Assembly (NCBI RefSeq): GCF_017874595.1
Contig: NZ_JAGILA010000007.1
Coordinates: 62,001-126,000 of the forward strand
From: Sinorhizobium kostiense
GTDB lineage: Bacteria > Pseudomonadota > Alphaproteobacteria > Rhizobiales > Rhizobiaceae
Length of the DNA: 64,000 bases
Reading direction: 5' to 3'
Shown: in pieces, positions 16,895 through 26,300 of the stretch
How the letters are laid out: each line of letters opens with the position of its first letter
How positions within the stretch are numbered: position 1 is the stretch's first letter
Notes under the pieces: model-generated
The model's input: the letters and a program-made list of their open reading frames with translations, nothing else
Told to the model about the DNA's origin: nothing
Database searches by the model: none
Made by a program: the position numbers and the translations under genes

Positions 16895-18648
16895 TAGTTT
16901 TGAGGGATAGATACACCCGCCTGGCGCAGGCCTTCGATAAAATGCAGCTGGTCCTCGCGGCGTTGGATGCGCACTTTTACTTGAGGGGCGACATCGCTGA
17001 GAAGGTCGGGCGCGTTGCTCTCCAACCAATGCAGTTCTCGGCGCGCCTCCTCGACCTTGCCGAGTTTCCCAAGTGTCGCAAGCAATATCAGGTGGAAGAT
17101 TGGATTGGCGGATAGGTCCGCCGACCGGGACCATCGTTCCGCACCGGCATAGTCGCCCTTCATATAGGAACAGACCGCCAGTGCCGCTTCGAAATATCCG
17201 AGAAGTCCAGGGTTCTGGGTAATGGCATCCGATATCAATTTGCAGCCGGGATTCCAATTTCCGGATAGGGCAAGCCGGAAGCCGTATTCTGCAGATAACT
17301 CCGTGTCGTTGGGGTTGATCGCAAGGGCGCGTGCTCCCACCGTCAGCGCCGTTTCCACCTCACCCCGGAAATAATGGGCAAGCATCTCCGCCTGAAGGCC
17401 GCGAACATTCTGCGGGTCCAATTCCACCGCTCGCCTTGCAGCATTCATGGCCAGGTCAAGTGAGTTGCGTGGCGACCGATCGACGCTATATCGAAAGCGG
17501 AGTTCGTCGATGTAGGTGAGCGCCAGAAGTGCCCAGGCGGTTGCGTATTTTGGAAACCTCTCAGTCGTTTTCTCAAGACAGTCTTTGACAGCGGAATGCC
17601 CTTTGGGATTGAGGTCGGAGCGATATCCGTAATAGGCCAAGGTGCAGGCATATGCGTCCCAGTCCTCTGGAATAATCTGCGAAACATGCGGGGCATTCGC
17701 TTGAAACACGATCCCGTATGGCTGGGCGATGGCGGTAGCAACTGCGGCGGCGGCGTTTGCTTGCAGATCAAGAATCGTGAGAGCATCCAACTTCTCATCA
17801 TACGTATTTGCCCATAGGACGGAGCCGTCGTCGCTGCGAATGACGCGCACACCGAGACGGAACCGGCCGCCTTCGATCCGCACGGTTCCACGCAGGGCGT
17901 AAAGCGGCGAGTTATCCCCTCCGCTGCGTGACTGTGCAGCGTTGGCATCCGTAAGCACGACGATTTCACGGAACTTCGCAACCTTGCCTATGACTTCATC
18001 GGCAAACCCTCGCGTTACCATTTTTGATTGCGGGGTGCCGGATAGATCCTCAAATGGCATGACGAGAAGTTTTGGAATATCTGGCTGGCCGTCGTCGCCG
18101 CTCTCAACATAAGTTCCCACCACCTTTCCGGAATCGAGCGTGAAGAAGACCAGGCCCGCGAGCAGCATCAGCGCGGCTGCACCGAGCCACATCCAGGAAT
18201 GCCAACCGCGTCTGAACAGGCGTTGGGGCGCTTGGCTTTGCAATGTAGCAGATACTCTTTCCGTCGTTGCCTGAGCACGCCAGGCGAACGCCGGAACGTA
18301 GCCGCCCTTGGGTATCGTTATCACCAGTTCGTCGGCTTGGCCTGCCACCAAATAGTAGCGCTCAAGGGCGCGACGAACGCGGCCCGCTTCGATGCGCACT
18401 ACCGGATCCAACTGCGCATCGAACGATGCATCCCTGCCGAAGACTTCGGTTGCGATGGAATACGCCTTGATGCGGTCGGCACGGCCGGCGACCGTCTCTT
18501 CGATGACATATGTCAGGAACTTCCGAGCGCGATCCGGTGCGTCGAATTCCGCACTCGACCGAACGCGAGCAAGTTGAGCACGAACCTCTGCTTCGGTTGG
18601 CGGTATCCCTGATCCAGGGTGGCTACGCCTCTCAACTGCGATTGTCAT
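16894..18648 (-). CDS. Membrane protein with TolB-like and TPR domains
   Basis: 584 residues. Residues 15-120 form a soluble N-terminal domain common in rhizobial proteins labelled adenylate cyclase or TPR protein, with RIEAGRVRRALERYYLVAG and ITIPKGGYVPAF. One transmembrane helix follows at about 150-170 (WLGAAALMLLAGLVFFTL). Residues 190-330 resemble the TolB N-terminal/FlgO fold (KLLVMPFEDLSGTPQSKMV, YALRGTVRIEGGRFRLGV). The C-terminal half is TPR-like helices (AARRAVELDPQNVRGL, GARALAINPNDTELSA). No cyclase catalytic domain is present. It probably forms a cytoplasm-to-periplasm signalling or scaffold protein. It is divergent from the small gene and Crp/Fnr regulator at 18814-19703. Confidence 0.8.
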   Translation of the reverse strand: MTIAVERRSHPGSGIPPTEAEVRAQLARVRSSAEFDAPDRARKFLTYVIEETVAGRADRIKAYSIATEVFGRDASFDAQLDPVVRIEAGRVRRALERYYLVAGQADELVITIPKGGYVPAFAWRAQATTERVSATLQSQAPQRLFRRGWHSWMWLGAAALMLLAGLVFFTLDSGKVVGTYVESGDDGQPDIPKLLVMPFEDLSGTPQSKMVTRGFADEVIGKVAKFREIVVLTDANAAQSRSGGDNSPLYALRGTVRIEGGRFRLGVRVIRSDDGSVLWANTYDEKLDALTILDLQANAAAAVATAIAQPYGIVFQANAPHVSQIIPEDWDAYACTLAYYGYRSDLNPKGHSAVKDCLEKTTERFPKYATAWALLALTYIDELRFRYSVDRSPRNSLDLAMNAARRAVELDPQNVRGLQAEMLAHYFRGEVETALTVGARALAINPNDTELSAEYGFRLALSGNWNPGCKLISDAITQNPGLLGYFEAALAVCSYMKGDYAGAERWSRSADLSANPIFHLILLATLGKLGKVEEARRELHWLESNAPDLLSDVAPQVKVRIQRREDQLHFIEGLRQAGVSIPQN

Positions 18649-18813
18649 GTCGGCGCCCCCAATGGCCGCAAGAGTCGCATGCAGTACGCGCTACCGTAAG
18701 CTTCCGTATTTTACCTCCCACCGCGGGCCAGATGCAATCTATACATTGGAGCTATCCTCATTCTCGACCCTGTGGCGAGCATGGGATCAGCACATGATCT
18801 GGCGGGGGGAGAA

Positions 18814-19062
18814 ATGGGCAACGGCCTATCGGCGGCATTGCGCAGGTTTCCTGAGCACTCGCTACAGATCAGGGAGCGACTGATGCAAGACGAGAGTTTC
18901 AGAGGGATGTGCGAGGATTTCGCTGCCGCCGAGTACGCCCTGGCCTGTGCCGATCAACTCCCGCCGCATATTCGGGAAGAGCGTCGCACCGAGTTCAAAG
19001 GCCTGGTTGAGAGCCTTGCCGCGGAGATCGAGCAAGCACTCGTGCGCACTATGGGGGTCTAG
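18814..19062 (+). CDS. Small conserved-looking hypothetical protein
   Basis: 82 residues from ATG 18814, which has GGGGGGAGAA directly upstream; an ATG further upstream lacks a site. The protein looks mostly alpha helical and acidic (LMQDESFRGMCEDFAAAEYA, EFKGLVESLAAEIEQALV) with two Cys and no membrane segment. I do not recognise a family. Its stop is 2 bases before the Crp/Fnr gene, so they are translated together. It may be a partner or co-regulated stress protein; this is a guess from position. Confidence 0.7.
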   Translation: MGNGLSAALRRFPEHSLQIRERLMQDESFRGMCEDFAAAEYALACADQLPPHIREERRTEFKGLVESLAAEIEQALVRTMGV

Positions 19063-19064
19063 CC

Positions 19065-19703
19065 ATGAACATGCCCGCATTCGAGCAGGGGCGAATGAAA
19101 CCTGTTCTCGTGACGCCGGCCGCACTTGGCGTCGTCGACTCAATGCCGATCAGCAACTTCGTTGACGGGCAAAGCGTTTACTCCTGCGGCGAAACGGCTG
19201 GCCAGGTCTACCGGGTGGAGTTTGGCGCGGTCCGTGTCTATCGGGTGCTTGCCAACGGACGGCGACAGATTCTTGATTTTCATCTTTCTGGAAATTGGTT
19301 CGGTCTGCAGAACGAGGACATTCGCCGCTCCTCGGCAGAAGCGATAGGCGCAACCGCCATAAGGAGCATCAGCCTTCGGGGAGCCCGATATGTCTGGCAG
19401 GGTTTGGTGCCGGTTGTCCTCGAAAACTACTCATCGGCGCAAGAACACCAACTGGTGATCGGCCGGCAAAGCGCGGTGGAGCGTGTGGCCGCATTTCTTC
19501 TCGAAATGTCAAACCGCGCTGGTTGCGCCTGCAAGTTCGATCTGTTCATGCCCCGCATCGATATTGCGGATTACCTCGGGCTCACGATCGAGACCGTTTC
19601 ACGCGCGCTCACCAAGTTGAAAAATGGCAATATCATACGATTAAGAGGCACTCGCGGCGTCGAAATCGTCAATTACAAGGCGTTGCAGAAGCTCTGCCTT
19701 TAG
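19065..19703 (+). CDS. Crp/Fnr family transcription regulator, FixK-like
   Basis: 212 residues. The N-terminal cyclic-nucleotide-binding-like beta roll is at about 30-110 (GQVYRVEFGAVRVYRVLANG, RQILDFHLSGNWFG). A long dimer helix (SAVERVAAFLLEMSNRAG) is followed by a helix-turn-helix, IADYLGLTIETVSRALTKLK, whose E-T-V-S-R matches the E--SR recognition pattern for TTGAT/ATCAA sites. No N-terminal Cys cluster of Fnr/FnrN is visible, so direct oxygen sensing by an iron-sulfur cluster is unlikely; FixK proteins are usually controlled by a two-component system. It lies between the 82-residue gene and the CYTH-CHAD gene, 45 bases ahead of the latter. Confidence 0.9.
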   Translation: MNMPAFEQGRMKPVLVTPAALGVVDSMPISNFVDGQSVYSCGETAGQVYRVEFGAVRVYRVLANGRRQILDFHLSGNWFGLQNEDIRRSSAEAIGATAIRSISLRGARYVWQGLVPVVLENYSSAQEHQLVIGRQSAVERVAAFLLEMSNRAGCACKFDLFMPRIDIADYLGLTIETVSRALTKLKNGNIIRLRGTRGVEIVNYKALQKLCL

Positions 19704-19748
19704 CCGGTTAGGCAAGTCGCCGTGACACGGTGCCTTGCGGAGAAACTG

Positions 19749-21194
19749 ATGCAAGAGGTGGAATTCAAGCTCGAGCTTTCGCAATCGGGGGCGAGATCGC
19801 TCCTGAAAAACGCTCCCTTCGTGTCGCCGCCCACTATTCTTCAGCAGAAATCGATCTACTTCGACACGAATGCATGGGACCTCGCGAAGCGCGGGTTGTC
19901 GTTTCGCATCCGCGGATCCGGAAACCAGCGGATGCAGACCGTCAAAGCAAGCGACGGCGCTGCGGCCGGTTCGTTCGTGCGCGAGGAATGGGAGCAACCG
20001 CTCATCGCCGATGCGCCGGTTATCGACGATCCGCAAATTGCCGCGTTGTTGGCGGGAGCCGGCCCGCAACTGGTGCCACTGTTCGAGGTGCATGTAACAC
20101 GACATCGTTGGAACGTGACGGCCAGCGAGGCGCAGATTGAGGTTTGCCTGGACATCGGCAAGGTCGTGGCCGCCGATCGCGAAGCGCCGCTTTGCGAAAT
20201 CGAGCTGGAAAGGAAAGCGGGCCAGCCGGCGGCGCTCTTTGATCTCGCGCGTAAAATCGACCTGATCACCCCCGCCCGTCTCGGTGTCCTGAGCAAGCGG
20301 GAGCGGGGCTACCGGCTGCTTGCCGCCGCGCAAGGCGCCGTCAAGGCCAGTCCGGCGCCGCTCACGTCCAAAATGAGCGCGACCACTGCATTTGCACGCA
20401 CCGCCGCCGTGTGTATCAGGCAGTTTCGCCTCAACGAAATGGCGCTGTCCTGGTCCCGTGACGCGGAAGTCCTGCATCAGGTCCGCGTCGCGCTCAGACG
20501 GCTCCGCTCGCTGTTTTCCATATGCAAGTCCTTGTTTCAGCACAGCCGCTTCGATCATCTCCGCGAGGAATTGGCTTGGCTTGCCGCAGAGACAGGCCAG
20601 GCGCGCAACATCGACGTCCTGATCGACCGCGCGAGGGATGAAGAGCTGGCAGCGCGCCTGAAAGCGATGCGCGGCGACGCCTATCGAGCACTGGAAGCCA
20701 CTCTTTCGTCCGCGCGCGTCCGTTCCCTGATGATCGACGTTGACGAGTTCATTTCCAACTGGATGACCGCCGGGGCCATGCCGATGCACGGCCCATCCGC
20801 GCGGAATTTCGCCTCGACGGCGCTCGACCGGCTTTGGAAGAAAGTGTCATGTGGCCACCGTCTCATCGATGAGGATGACGCGGCGCGTCACAGGTTACGA
20901 ATTGCGGCAAAGAAGCTGCGCTACGCGGCCGAATTCTTCGAACCCCTTTACCGGCGAAAAATCGAAATGAAACGTCATCGCCGCTTCATCGCGGCAATGG
21001 CAGGTCTTCAGGACCGACTCGGCGACCTCAACGATCTGGCGGTCGCGCCCGACATGCTATCGTCGCTCGGCCTGCTGGGAATGGCTGGCACGGAGGATCT
21101 GTTCCGAGCTTACGACAAGGCGGAGCTCCTCCGCCGGGCGGCTGAAGCACACGAGACCCTGGTCGATAACAAGGTCTTCTGGCGAAGCCGCTGA
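19749..21194 (+). CDS. CYTH and CHAD domain protein
   Basis: 481 residues from ATG 19749, with GCGGAGAA upstream; the GTG at 19722 adds residues not expected ahead of the EVEFKLEL motif. The CYTH domain spans about 3-200, with ExExK at the start and ATP/triphosphate-lining basic residues in strands. The CHAD domain spans about 215-475, with its conserved His/Arg/Lys helices VLHQVRVALRRLRSLFS and RHRLRIAAKKLRYAAEFFE. CHAD domains bind polyphosphate, and fused CYTH domains hydrolyse inorganic tripolyphosphate in characterised homologues. It is the last gene after the small gene and the Crp/Fnr regulator, and ppk2 lies on the other strand about 8 kb away. Confidence 0.92.
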   Translation: MQEVEFKLELSQSGARSLLKNAPFVSPPTILQQKSIYFDTNAWDLAKRGLSFRIRGSGNQRMQTVKASDGAAAGSFVREEWEQPLIADAPVIDDPQIAALLAGAGPQLVPLFEVHVTRHRWNVTASEAQIEVCLDIGKVVAADREAPLCEIELERKAGQPAALFDLARKIDLITPARLGVLSKRERGYRLLAAAQGAVKASPAPLTSKMSATTAFARTAAVCIRQFRLNEMALSWSRDAEVLHQVRVALRRLRSLFSICKSLFQHSRFDHLREELAWLAAETGQARNIDVLIDRARDEELAARLKAMRGDAYRALEATLSSARVRSLMIDVDEFISNWMTAGAMPMHGPSARNFASTALDRLWKKVSCGHRLIDEDDAARHRLRIAAKKLRYAAEFFEPLYRRKIEMKRHRRFIAAMAGLQDRLGDLNDLAVAPDMLSSLGLLGMAGTEDLFRAYDKAELLRRAAEAHETLVDNKVFWRSR

Positions 21195-21230
21195 AAGTAG
21201 CGAGCCGCACATCAGCTTCGAAAGGCAGGC

Positions 21231-21332
21231 TACAGCGCCGCGCGTCTTTTCGGACGCGCAAAGGTCGCTGTACTCTTTGAATTTGCGCATCGAGCTTTCC
21301 GAAAATCGGGCACGATTTTCGGGCCGATGCGC
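21231..21332. repeat. Rhizobial intergenic palindromic element (RIME-like), two palindromes
   Basis: Palindrome 1 (21231-21272): TACAGCG..GCGCGTC pairs with GACGCGC..CGCTGTA. Palindrome 2 (21285-21332): GCGCATCG..CCGAAAATCG pairs with CGATTTTCGG..CGATGCGC. The sequences resemble the mosaic intergenic repeats I know from rhizobial genomes. The element lies between the convergent CYTH-CHAD and cax genes and could act as a bidirectional terminator. Confidence 0.7.
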
Positions 21333-21406
21333 TAGTGGCCGGTAGGTTCGGTTGGTTAGCATCCCGGGACAAGCATCCGCGTCTTGGCGCTCGGCCTGGT
21401 CATGGC

Positions 21407-22552
21407 TCATTGTCCCGTTCCGGGCGGCAGGATAAACAGCGTAAACCCGAAGATGGCGTAGACCGCCAGCGCCATGACGCCCGCATACCATGCCGCGTGC
21501 CCGCCGTTGGACAATAACGTTGCCGCCGTTGTCGCAATCAGCATCATTGCGACCGCGCCCGGCCAAAACTGCAGTGACATCGGTTCTGGCCCTATGAAAT
21601 AGCTGAGAAGCACCAGGACAGGCGCGACAAAGAGAGCGATTTGCGCCGCGCTGCCCAATGCAATGCCGACACTCAAGTCGAGACGATTGGCGCGTGCGGC
21701 CGAGAACGCGCTGGTCATCTCCGCCGCTCCACCCACCAGGGCCACGACAATGAAACCCACGAAAGCGGGCGTCATCCCAAGATGTTGCGCGGCGACTTGC
21801 ACCGAGCCGACGAATATCTCGCTGACGATGGCGACAAGGAGGGTGGTGACAATCAGCACGGCAACGCCCACCGAAAGCGGCCACGATGTCTCACTGTGAT
21901 CGGCGTGCGCTACACTGGCAAAGAGCTCGCGGTGCGTTTTCAAGGAAAACAACATCCCCAGTGCATAGACGACGATCAGGAGTACTGCCAGCCCCGAACT
22001 CAGCTGCGCGGAGAAGGCGGCGCTCGGTGCCTTCTCCACTTCGCTGACGAGTGACGGAACGAGGATTGCGATGGTCGCCAGGAACAACAGACTAGCCTGA
22101 AAACGTGCGTTGACCCTGTTGAACTCCTGCAGGTGGTGTTTCAGCCCACCGATGAGGAAGGCTCCGCCCAGCATGAAGAGGGTATTGGTGACAATAGCCC
22201 CCGCAATCGACGCCTTGACCAGTAGATATTGCCCGGCATGCAGGGCCGCGAGCGAAATTACGAGTTCGGTGAGGTTGCCAAGCGTTGCGTTGAGCAGGCC
22301 TCCGACCGAATCGCCAGTCTTTGCGGCCACCGACTCGGTGGCGCGGCTCAGCATTGCCGCGAGCGGCACTATCGCCAGAGTCGACAGCAGGAACAGCCAG
22401 GTGTGCGCCTCCGGCGAAATCTGATCCAGGAGAATAACAGCGGGCAAGAAGACAATGAGCGCGAAAAGAGGCGTTCGTCGAAACTCCGCGAGTAGCGTTC
22501 CGACAGCGGACCGCGACAACACACTGGTGCTTGTTTCCTCGAGAATGCGCAT
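21407..22552 (-). CDS. cax: Calcium/proton exchanger (CAX family)
   Basis: 381 residues from ATG 22552, which has GAGGA 7 bases upstream. Eleven hydrophobic segments in two homologous halves, each with the acidic c-repeat of cation antiporters: GGLLNATLGNLTELVISLAA in the first half and VGGAAEMTSAFSAARANRLD in the second. It exchanges cytoplasmic Ca2+ (or another divalent cation) for protons across the inner membrane. It is transcribed toward the CYTH-CHAD gene. A FixK-type site centred 126 bases upstream of the start codon suggests low-oxygen control. Confidence 0.92.
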   Translation of the reverse strand: MRILEETSTSVLSRSAVGTLLAEFRRTPLFALIVFLPAVILLDQISPEAHTWLFLLSTLAIVPLAAMLSRATESVAAKTGDSVGGLLNATLGNLTELVISLAALHAGQYLLVKASIAGAIVTNTLFMLGGAFLIGGLKHHLQEFNRVNARFQASLLFLATIAILVPSLVSEVEKAPSAAFSAQLSSGLAVLLIVVYALGMLFSLKTHRELFASVAHADHSETSWPLSVGVAVLIVTTLLVAIVSEIFVGSVQVAAQHLGMTPAFVGFIVVALVGGAAEMTSAFSAARANRLDLSVGIALGSAAQIALFVAPVLVLLSYFIGPEPMSLQFWPGAVAMMLIATTAATLLSNGGHAAWYAGVMALAVYAIFGFTLFILPPGTGQ

Positions 22553-22671
22553 CGAATCGTCCTCGGCGGCGGAGCGCGTCTGGCAAAGACGCGCGACGCT
22601 GTAGAGCACATCGCCTCGACCATCGTCACGACTGCTTCTCACAAGCTTACGCGCAACACTCCCTTGCGTCG

Positions 22672-22685
22672 TTGATTGTGCTCAA
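22672..22685. promoter_or_regulatory. FixK/FNR-type binding site upstream of cax
   Basis: TTGATTGTGCTCAA has a perfect left half and one mismatch in the right half. On the minus strand a start site about 40 bases away falls near 22638, leaving a plausible leader of about 86 bases to cax. The left flank GCGTCG is the same as at the box at 3882. Confidence 0.5.
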
Positions 22686-22960
22686 TGGCCGCATCTTTGC
22701 GGTCCGTCGAAATTGATCGAGAGAACCCGACAAGTTTTATCTACGCTGCGTTCAAGTTCGGCGGACTACCCGCCGCGGACTGGAACGCGGGGATTGTGGG
22801 CACGCTGATAGTCTGCAGCTCTGCCGTAGCCCTCATTCGCTATGGGGGTTTGGACCGAATGGTCCAACCTACTCTTGGGGTGCTGGCGACGGCCGCCCCG
22901 TTCCCGCTCGGCTTTGGATCAGAGCAAGTTGCGACGTAGACACACGTCTGCTTGGGCTTT

Positions 22961-23007
22961 GCGTTGCGACGACTGCTGCAATGCAGCTTTTGGCAGTCGC
23001 CAAACGC
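22961..23007. other. Long hairpin in kinase upstream region
   Basis: GCGTT and CGACTGC (22961-22976) pair with GCAGTCG and AACGC (22993-23007), with a small internal loop. It could be a regulatory leader structure or a terminator for a transcript crossing the gap. Confidence 0.35.
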
Positions 23008-23173
23008 ACAAGCCCTCAATCACCAAGTTAAGTGGGCTCGGAGATTAAGGCAGCGGCCGTTTGCTTGCTGCCGTGTCTCCCGGCGGGGCGGGCAAGTGGC
23101 GGCTCGTGAATGAGCCTCCTTGCAGTAATCTCCGGCCCACTCGGCCTGACCCGGCGTAGCGGCGACGTCCCCG

Positions 23174-23201
23174 CGCAATGCATGGATTTCCATGAATTGC
23201 G
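23174..23201. other. Second hairpin in kinase upstream region
   Basis: CGCAAT and ATGGA (23174-23186) pair with TCCAT and ATTGCG (23189-23201), with a 2x2 internal loop and a two-base terminal loop. It lies 110 bases ahead of the kinase start codon. Confidence 0.35.
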
Positions 23202-23310
23202 GCTGTGGCGCGGCGGGTTTACGGTGTCGAGACGAGTTCGCCAGCCTCATATCGAGAACACGTGCTGTACGCGCTGACGATCCCCTGAGTTTGTCCGGCA
23301 GGAGCAGCTG

Positions 23311-26300
23311 ATGATGAGCGTGTGGTCGCATCGCCCCAAATTCTCTCACCTGGGGCTGTTTTTCGCGGCCTATGTTCTGGGCTGCGGTTTCGCCCAATCG
23401 CTCGCAATCGTACCCGGAACAGGTGTTTCCATTTGGCCTCCGGGCGGGCTTTTTATGGCCACGCTTGTTCTCACCCCCGCTTACAGATGGCCGTGGTGGG
23501 TGCTCAGCGGCTGTCTGGCTGAACTGTTCAGCAATGCCCTATGGTTCGACAGCCCGCTGCCCGCAGCCTTGCTGATCTATATTGGTAACGCGCTTGAAGC
23601 AACGGCCGGGGCATGGCTGGTGAACCGGGTCCTAGGGCGGCCGGTCCGGCTGGAAACCCTGCAGGAAGTTCTCGCATTCGTCGTGCTGGGGGCCGGAATC
23701 GCACCTGTTGTGGGAGCGACTGTCGGAAGCGCGACACTTGCGTGGTTTGCCATACAATCACAATCCTTCACTACGGCCTGGCCTCTTTGGTGGATCGGAG
23801 ACGCCACCGGAGTCTTGATCGTGGCACCGCTGGTTTTGGTCATGTTCAATAGCTGGCATGGCAAGCCCCGGCTCTCCGCCTCGCAATGGATGGAAGCTTG
23901 CGCCCTAGGGCTGATCCTTCTCTTTGTCGCGGCCCTTTCACTCAGCGGCTATCTGCCCTTCGCCTACATCGTCATGCCGCCTCTTCTTTGGGCCGCAGTG
24001 CGGTTCGAGTTCAAAGGCGCCGCCGTCAGCTTGACCCTCCTTGCTCTGATCACGCTGATGTTCACGATATCCGGTTCCAGCCAAATTGCCGGGGATCCCG
24101 AGTCCCAGAGACAGAAGCACATTATGCTGCAGCTTTTTCTGGCCATCTCGGCACTTTCGGCGCTAATCGTGGCCGCCATATCCCGGCAGCATCAGCTGGC
24201 GCTGCTCACGGTGCGTCAGAGCGAGCGCCAACTTCAGCAGCTCATCGACGCCGTTCCTGCTCTCATTTGGTGTACGACGCCGGAAGGAATACCGTGCTAC
24301 CTCAACAAGCGGGTTACGGATGTCACCGGCGTCACCCTTAAGGATTTGATCGGGCCCGACGGGTCGCGATCCCTGAGCGTGGTCCATCCGGATGATCGGA
24401 TCGCGATGGATGAAGCGTTCGCACGCTCATTCGAGACGGGCGCACCCTTCGTGTGGAGATATCGTCAGCGCCGGGCCAACGGCCCTCATCGGTGGGTGGA
24501 GAGCCGTGCGGAGCCTTTGCGTGACGAGTCCGGCGCGATCGTCCAGTGGTACGGCGTATCCGTCGACATCGAAGATATGATGAAGGCGCAAGAGGCTTTG
24601 CGAGACCGCGAGCGGGAGCTCTCGCAACTCGTCGACATGGTCCCGATCCCCATCTGGCGTCTGGCATCCGACGGCGAGCCGACCTTCTTCAACAAGCGCC
24701 TGATCGACTTTCTCGGACTGGACGTAGCGGACTATGACACGCCGAACATGGCTCCGCTGGCGGCCGCCATCGCGGCCGTCGTTCACCCCGACGATGCAGC
24801 CAGAATGGGGAAAGCGCTCAACCACAGCATTATCACCGGCGAGCTCTTCTTCATGAGGTACCGCCTGCGTCGCGCAGATGGCGTGTATCGCTGGGTGGAG
24901 GGACGCGCGGAGCCGATGCGGGATGAGGGCGGACGCATCGTCCAGTGGTACGGTCTCTCGCACGACATAGACGATCAGCTGCGCGCCGAGGAGGCGCTGC
25001 GGCAAAGCGAGCGGCAGCTTGCGCTCCTTGTCGACGTGGTTCCGGTCGCCATCGCGTGTCTGACGCCCGACGGCGAGCCGACCTTCTTCAATAAGCGCTT
25101 GAGCGATTTTCTCGGGCTGGACATAGCGGAGATGGACAAGCCGGGAATGACCCGGCTGGCGGCCGCAATACAGACGGCCATCCATCCGGACGACGCAACA
25201 GAGTTCGGGGATGAACTCAGCCGCTGCCTCGTCACTGGCGAGAGCTTCTCCAGGAAGTATCGTCTGCGTCGTGCGGACGGCGTCTATCGCTGGATGGAGG
25301 GCCGCGCGGAGCCGCTGCGCGATCATGGCGGAGCGATTGTGCAATGGTACGCGGTTGCTATCGACATCGACGACGAGGTGCGCGCGCAGGAGGCACTGCG
25401 CGATCGGGAGCGCGAACTCTCGCAGCTCGTGGACATGGTCCCGGTTCATATCAGGCGACTTACGCCCGAAGGCGAGCCGATCTTCTTCAACAAGCGTCTG
25501 ATTGATTTCTTCGGTCTGGATGTAGGTGATATGGACAAGCCGGGCACGAGCCGGCTCACCACAGTCATACAGACCCTCATCCATCCCGACGACGCAACAG
25601 GTCTGCTCGAGACGGTCCGTCGTTCGCTCGTCACCGGAGATCCCTTCTCGATGAAATATCGCATGCGCCGTGCAGACGGCGTGTACCGCTGGGTCGATGG
25701 TCGCGCGGAACCGCTGCGAGATCAAAGCGAAGCGATTGTGCAATGGTATGTCATTTCCGTCGACGTAGACGACGAGATGCGGGCACAGGAGGCGCTGCGG
25801 GATCGTGAGCGCGAGCTCTCTCAGCTGGTAGACATGGTTCCAAGCCTCCTCTGGCGGCTCAGTCCCGACGGTGAACCGACCTTCCTCAACAAACGCGCGA
25901 TAAATTTTCTCGGCCTGGATCTTGCGGACTTGGAGAAACCCGGCATGAGCCGGCTGGAAGCCTTCATAGAGGCCGCCGTCCACCCTGACGACGCGGTCGA
26001 TCTCGGGGAAGCACTCAACCATTCCTTCGTCACGGGCGAGCGCTTCTCCAAGCAGTGTCGCCTTCGGCGTGCGGATGGTGTCTATCGCTGGGTGCAAGCC
26101 AGTGCAGTGCCGCTCAGCGATGAGAGCGGACGCATCGTCCAGTGGTACGGGCTCTCGCATGACATCGACGATCAGCTGCGCATCCAGGAGGCGCTACGCG
26201 ACAGCGAACGTTCCCTCTGGCAGATCGTTGAAACGCTGCCTGCAATGATCGATTGCGCCGCTCCTGATGGGGAGCCGGTTTACCGCAATCCGCAGCTCCG

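Larger units (their letters stand above)
22553..23310. other. Intergenic region between divergent cax and sensor kinase genes
   Basis: 758 bases. It holds a FixK-type site (22672-22685), a long hairpin (22961-23007) and a second hairpin (23174-23201). Short open frames exist, one with a hydrophobic stretch at 22685-22939, but none has a ribosome site or recognisable domain. Confidence 0.5.

Noticed and set aside
16894..18648. Adenylate cyclase annotation for the TPR/TolB-like protein
   Set aside because: No class III cyclase catalytic motif is present; only the N-terminal domain is shared with proteins given that label.
22685..22939. Short open frame with a hydrophobic stretch in the cax-kinase gap
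   Set aside because: It overlaps the FixK box at its start, has no ribosome site and no recognisable domain.
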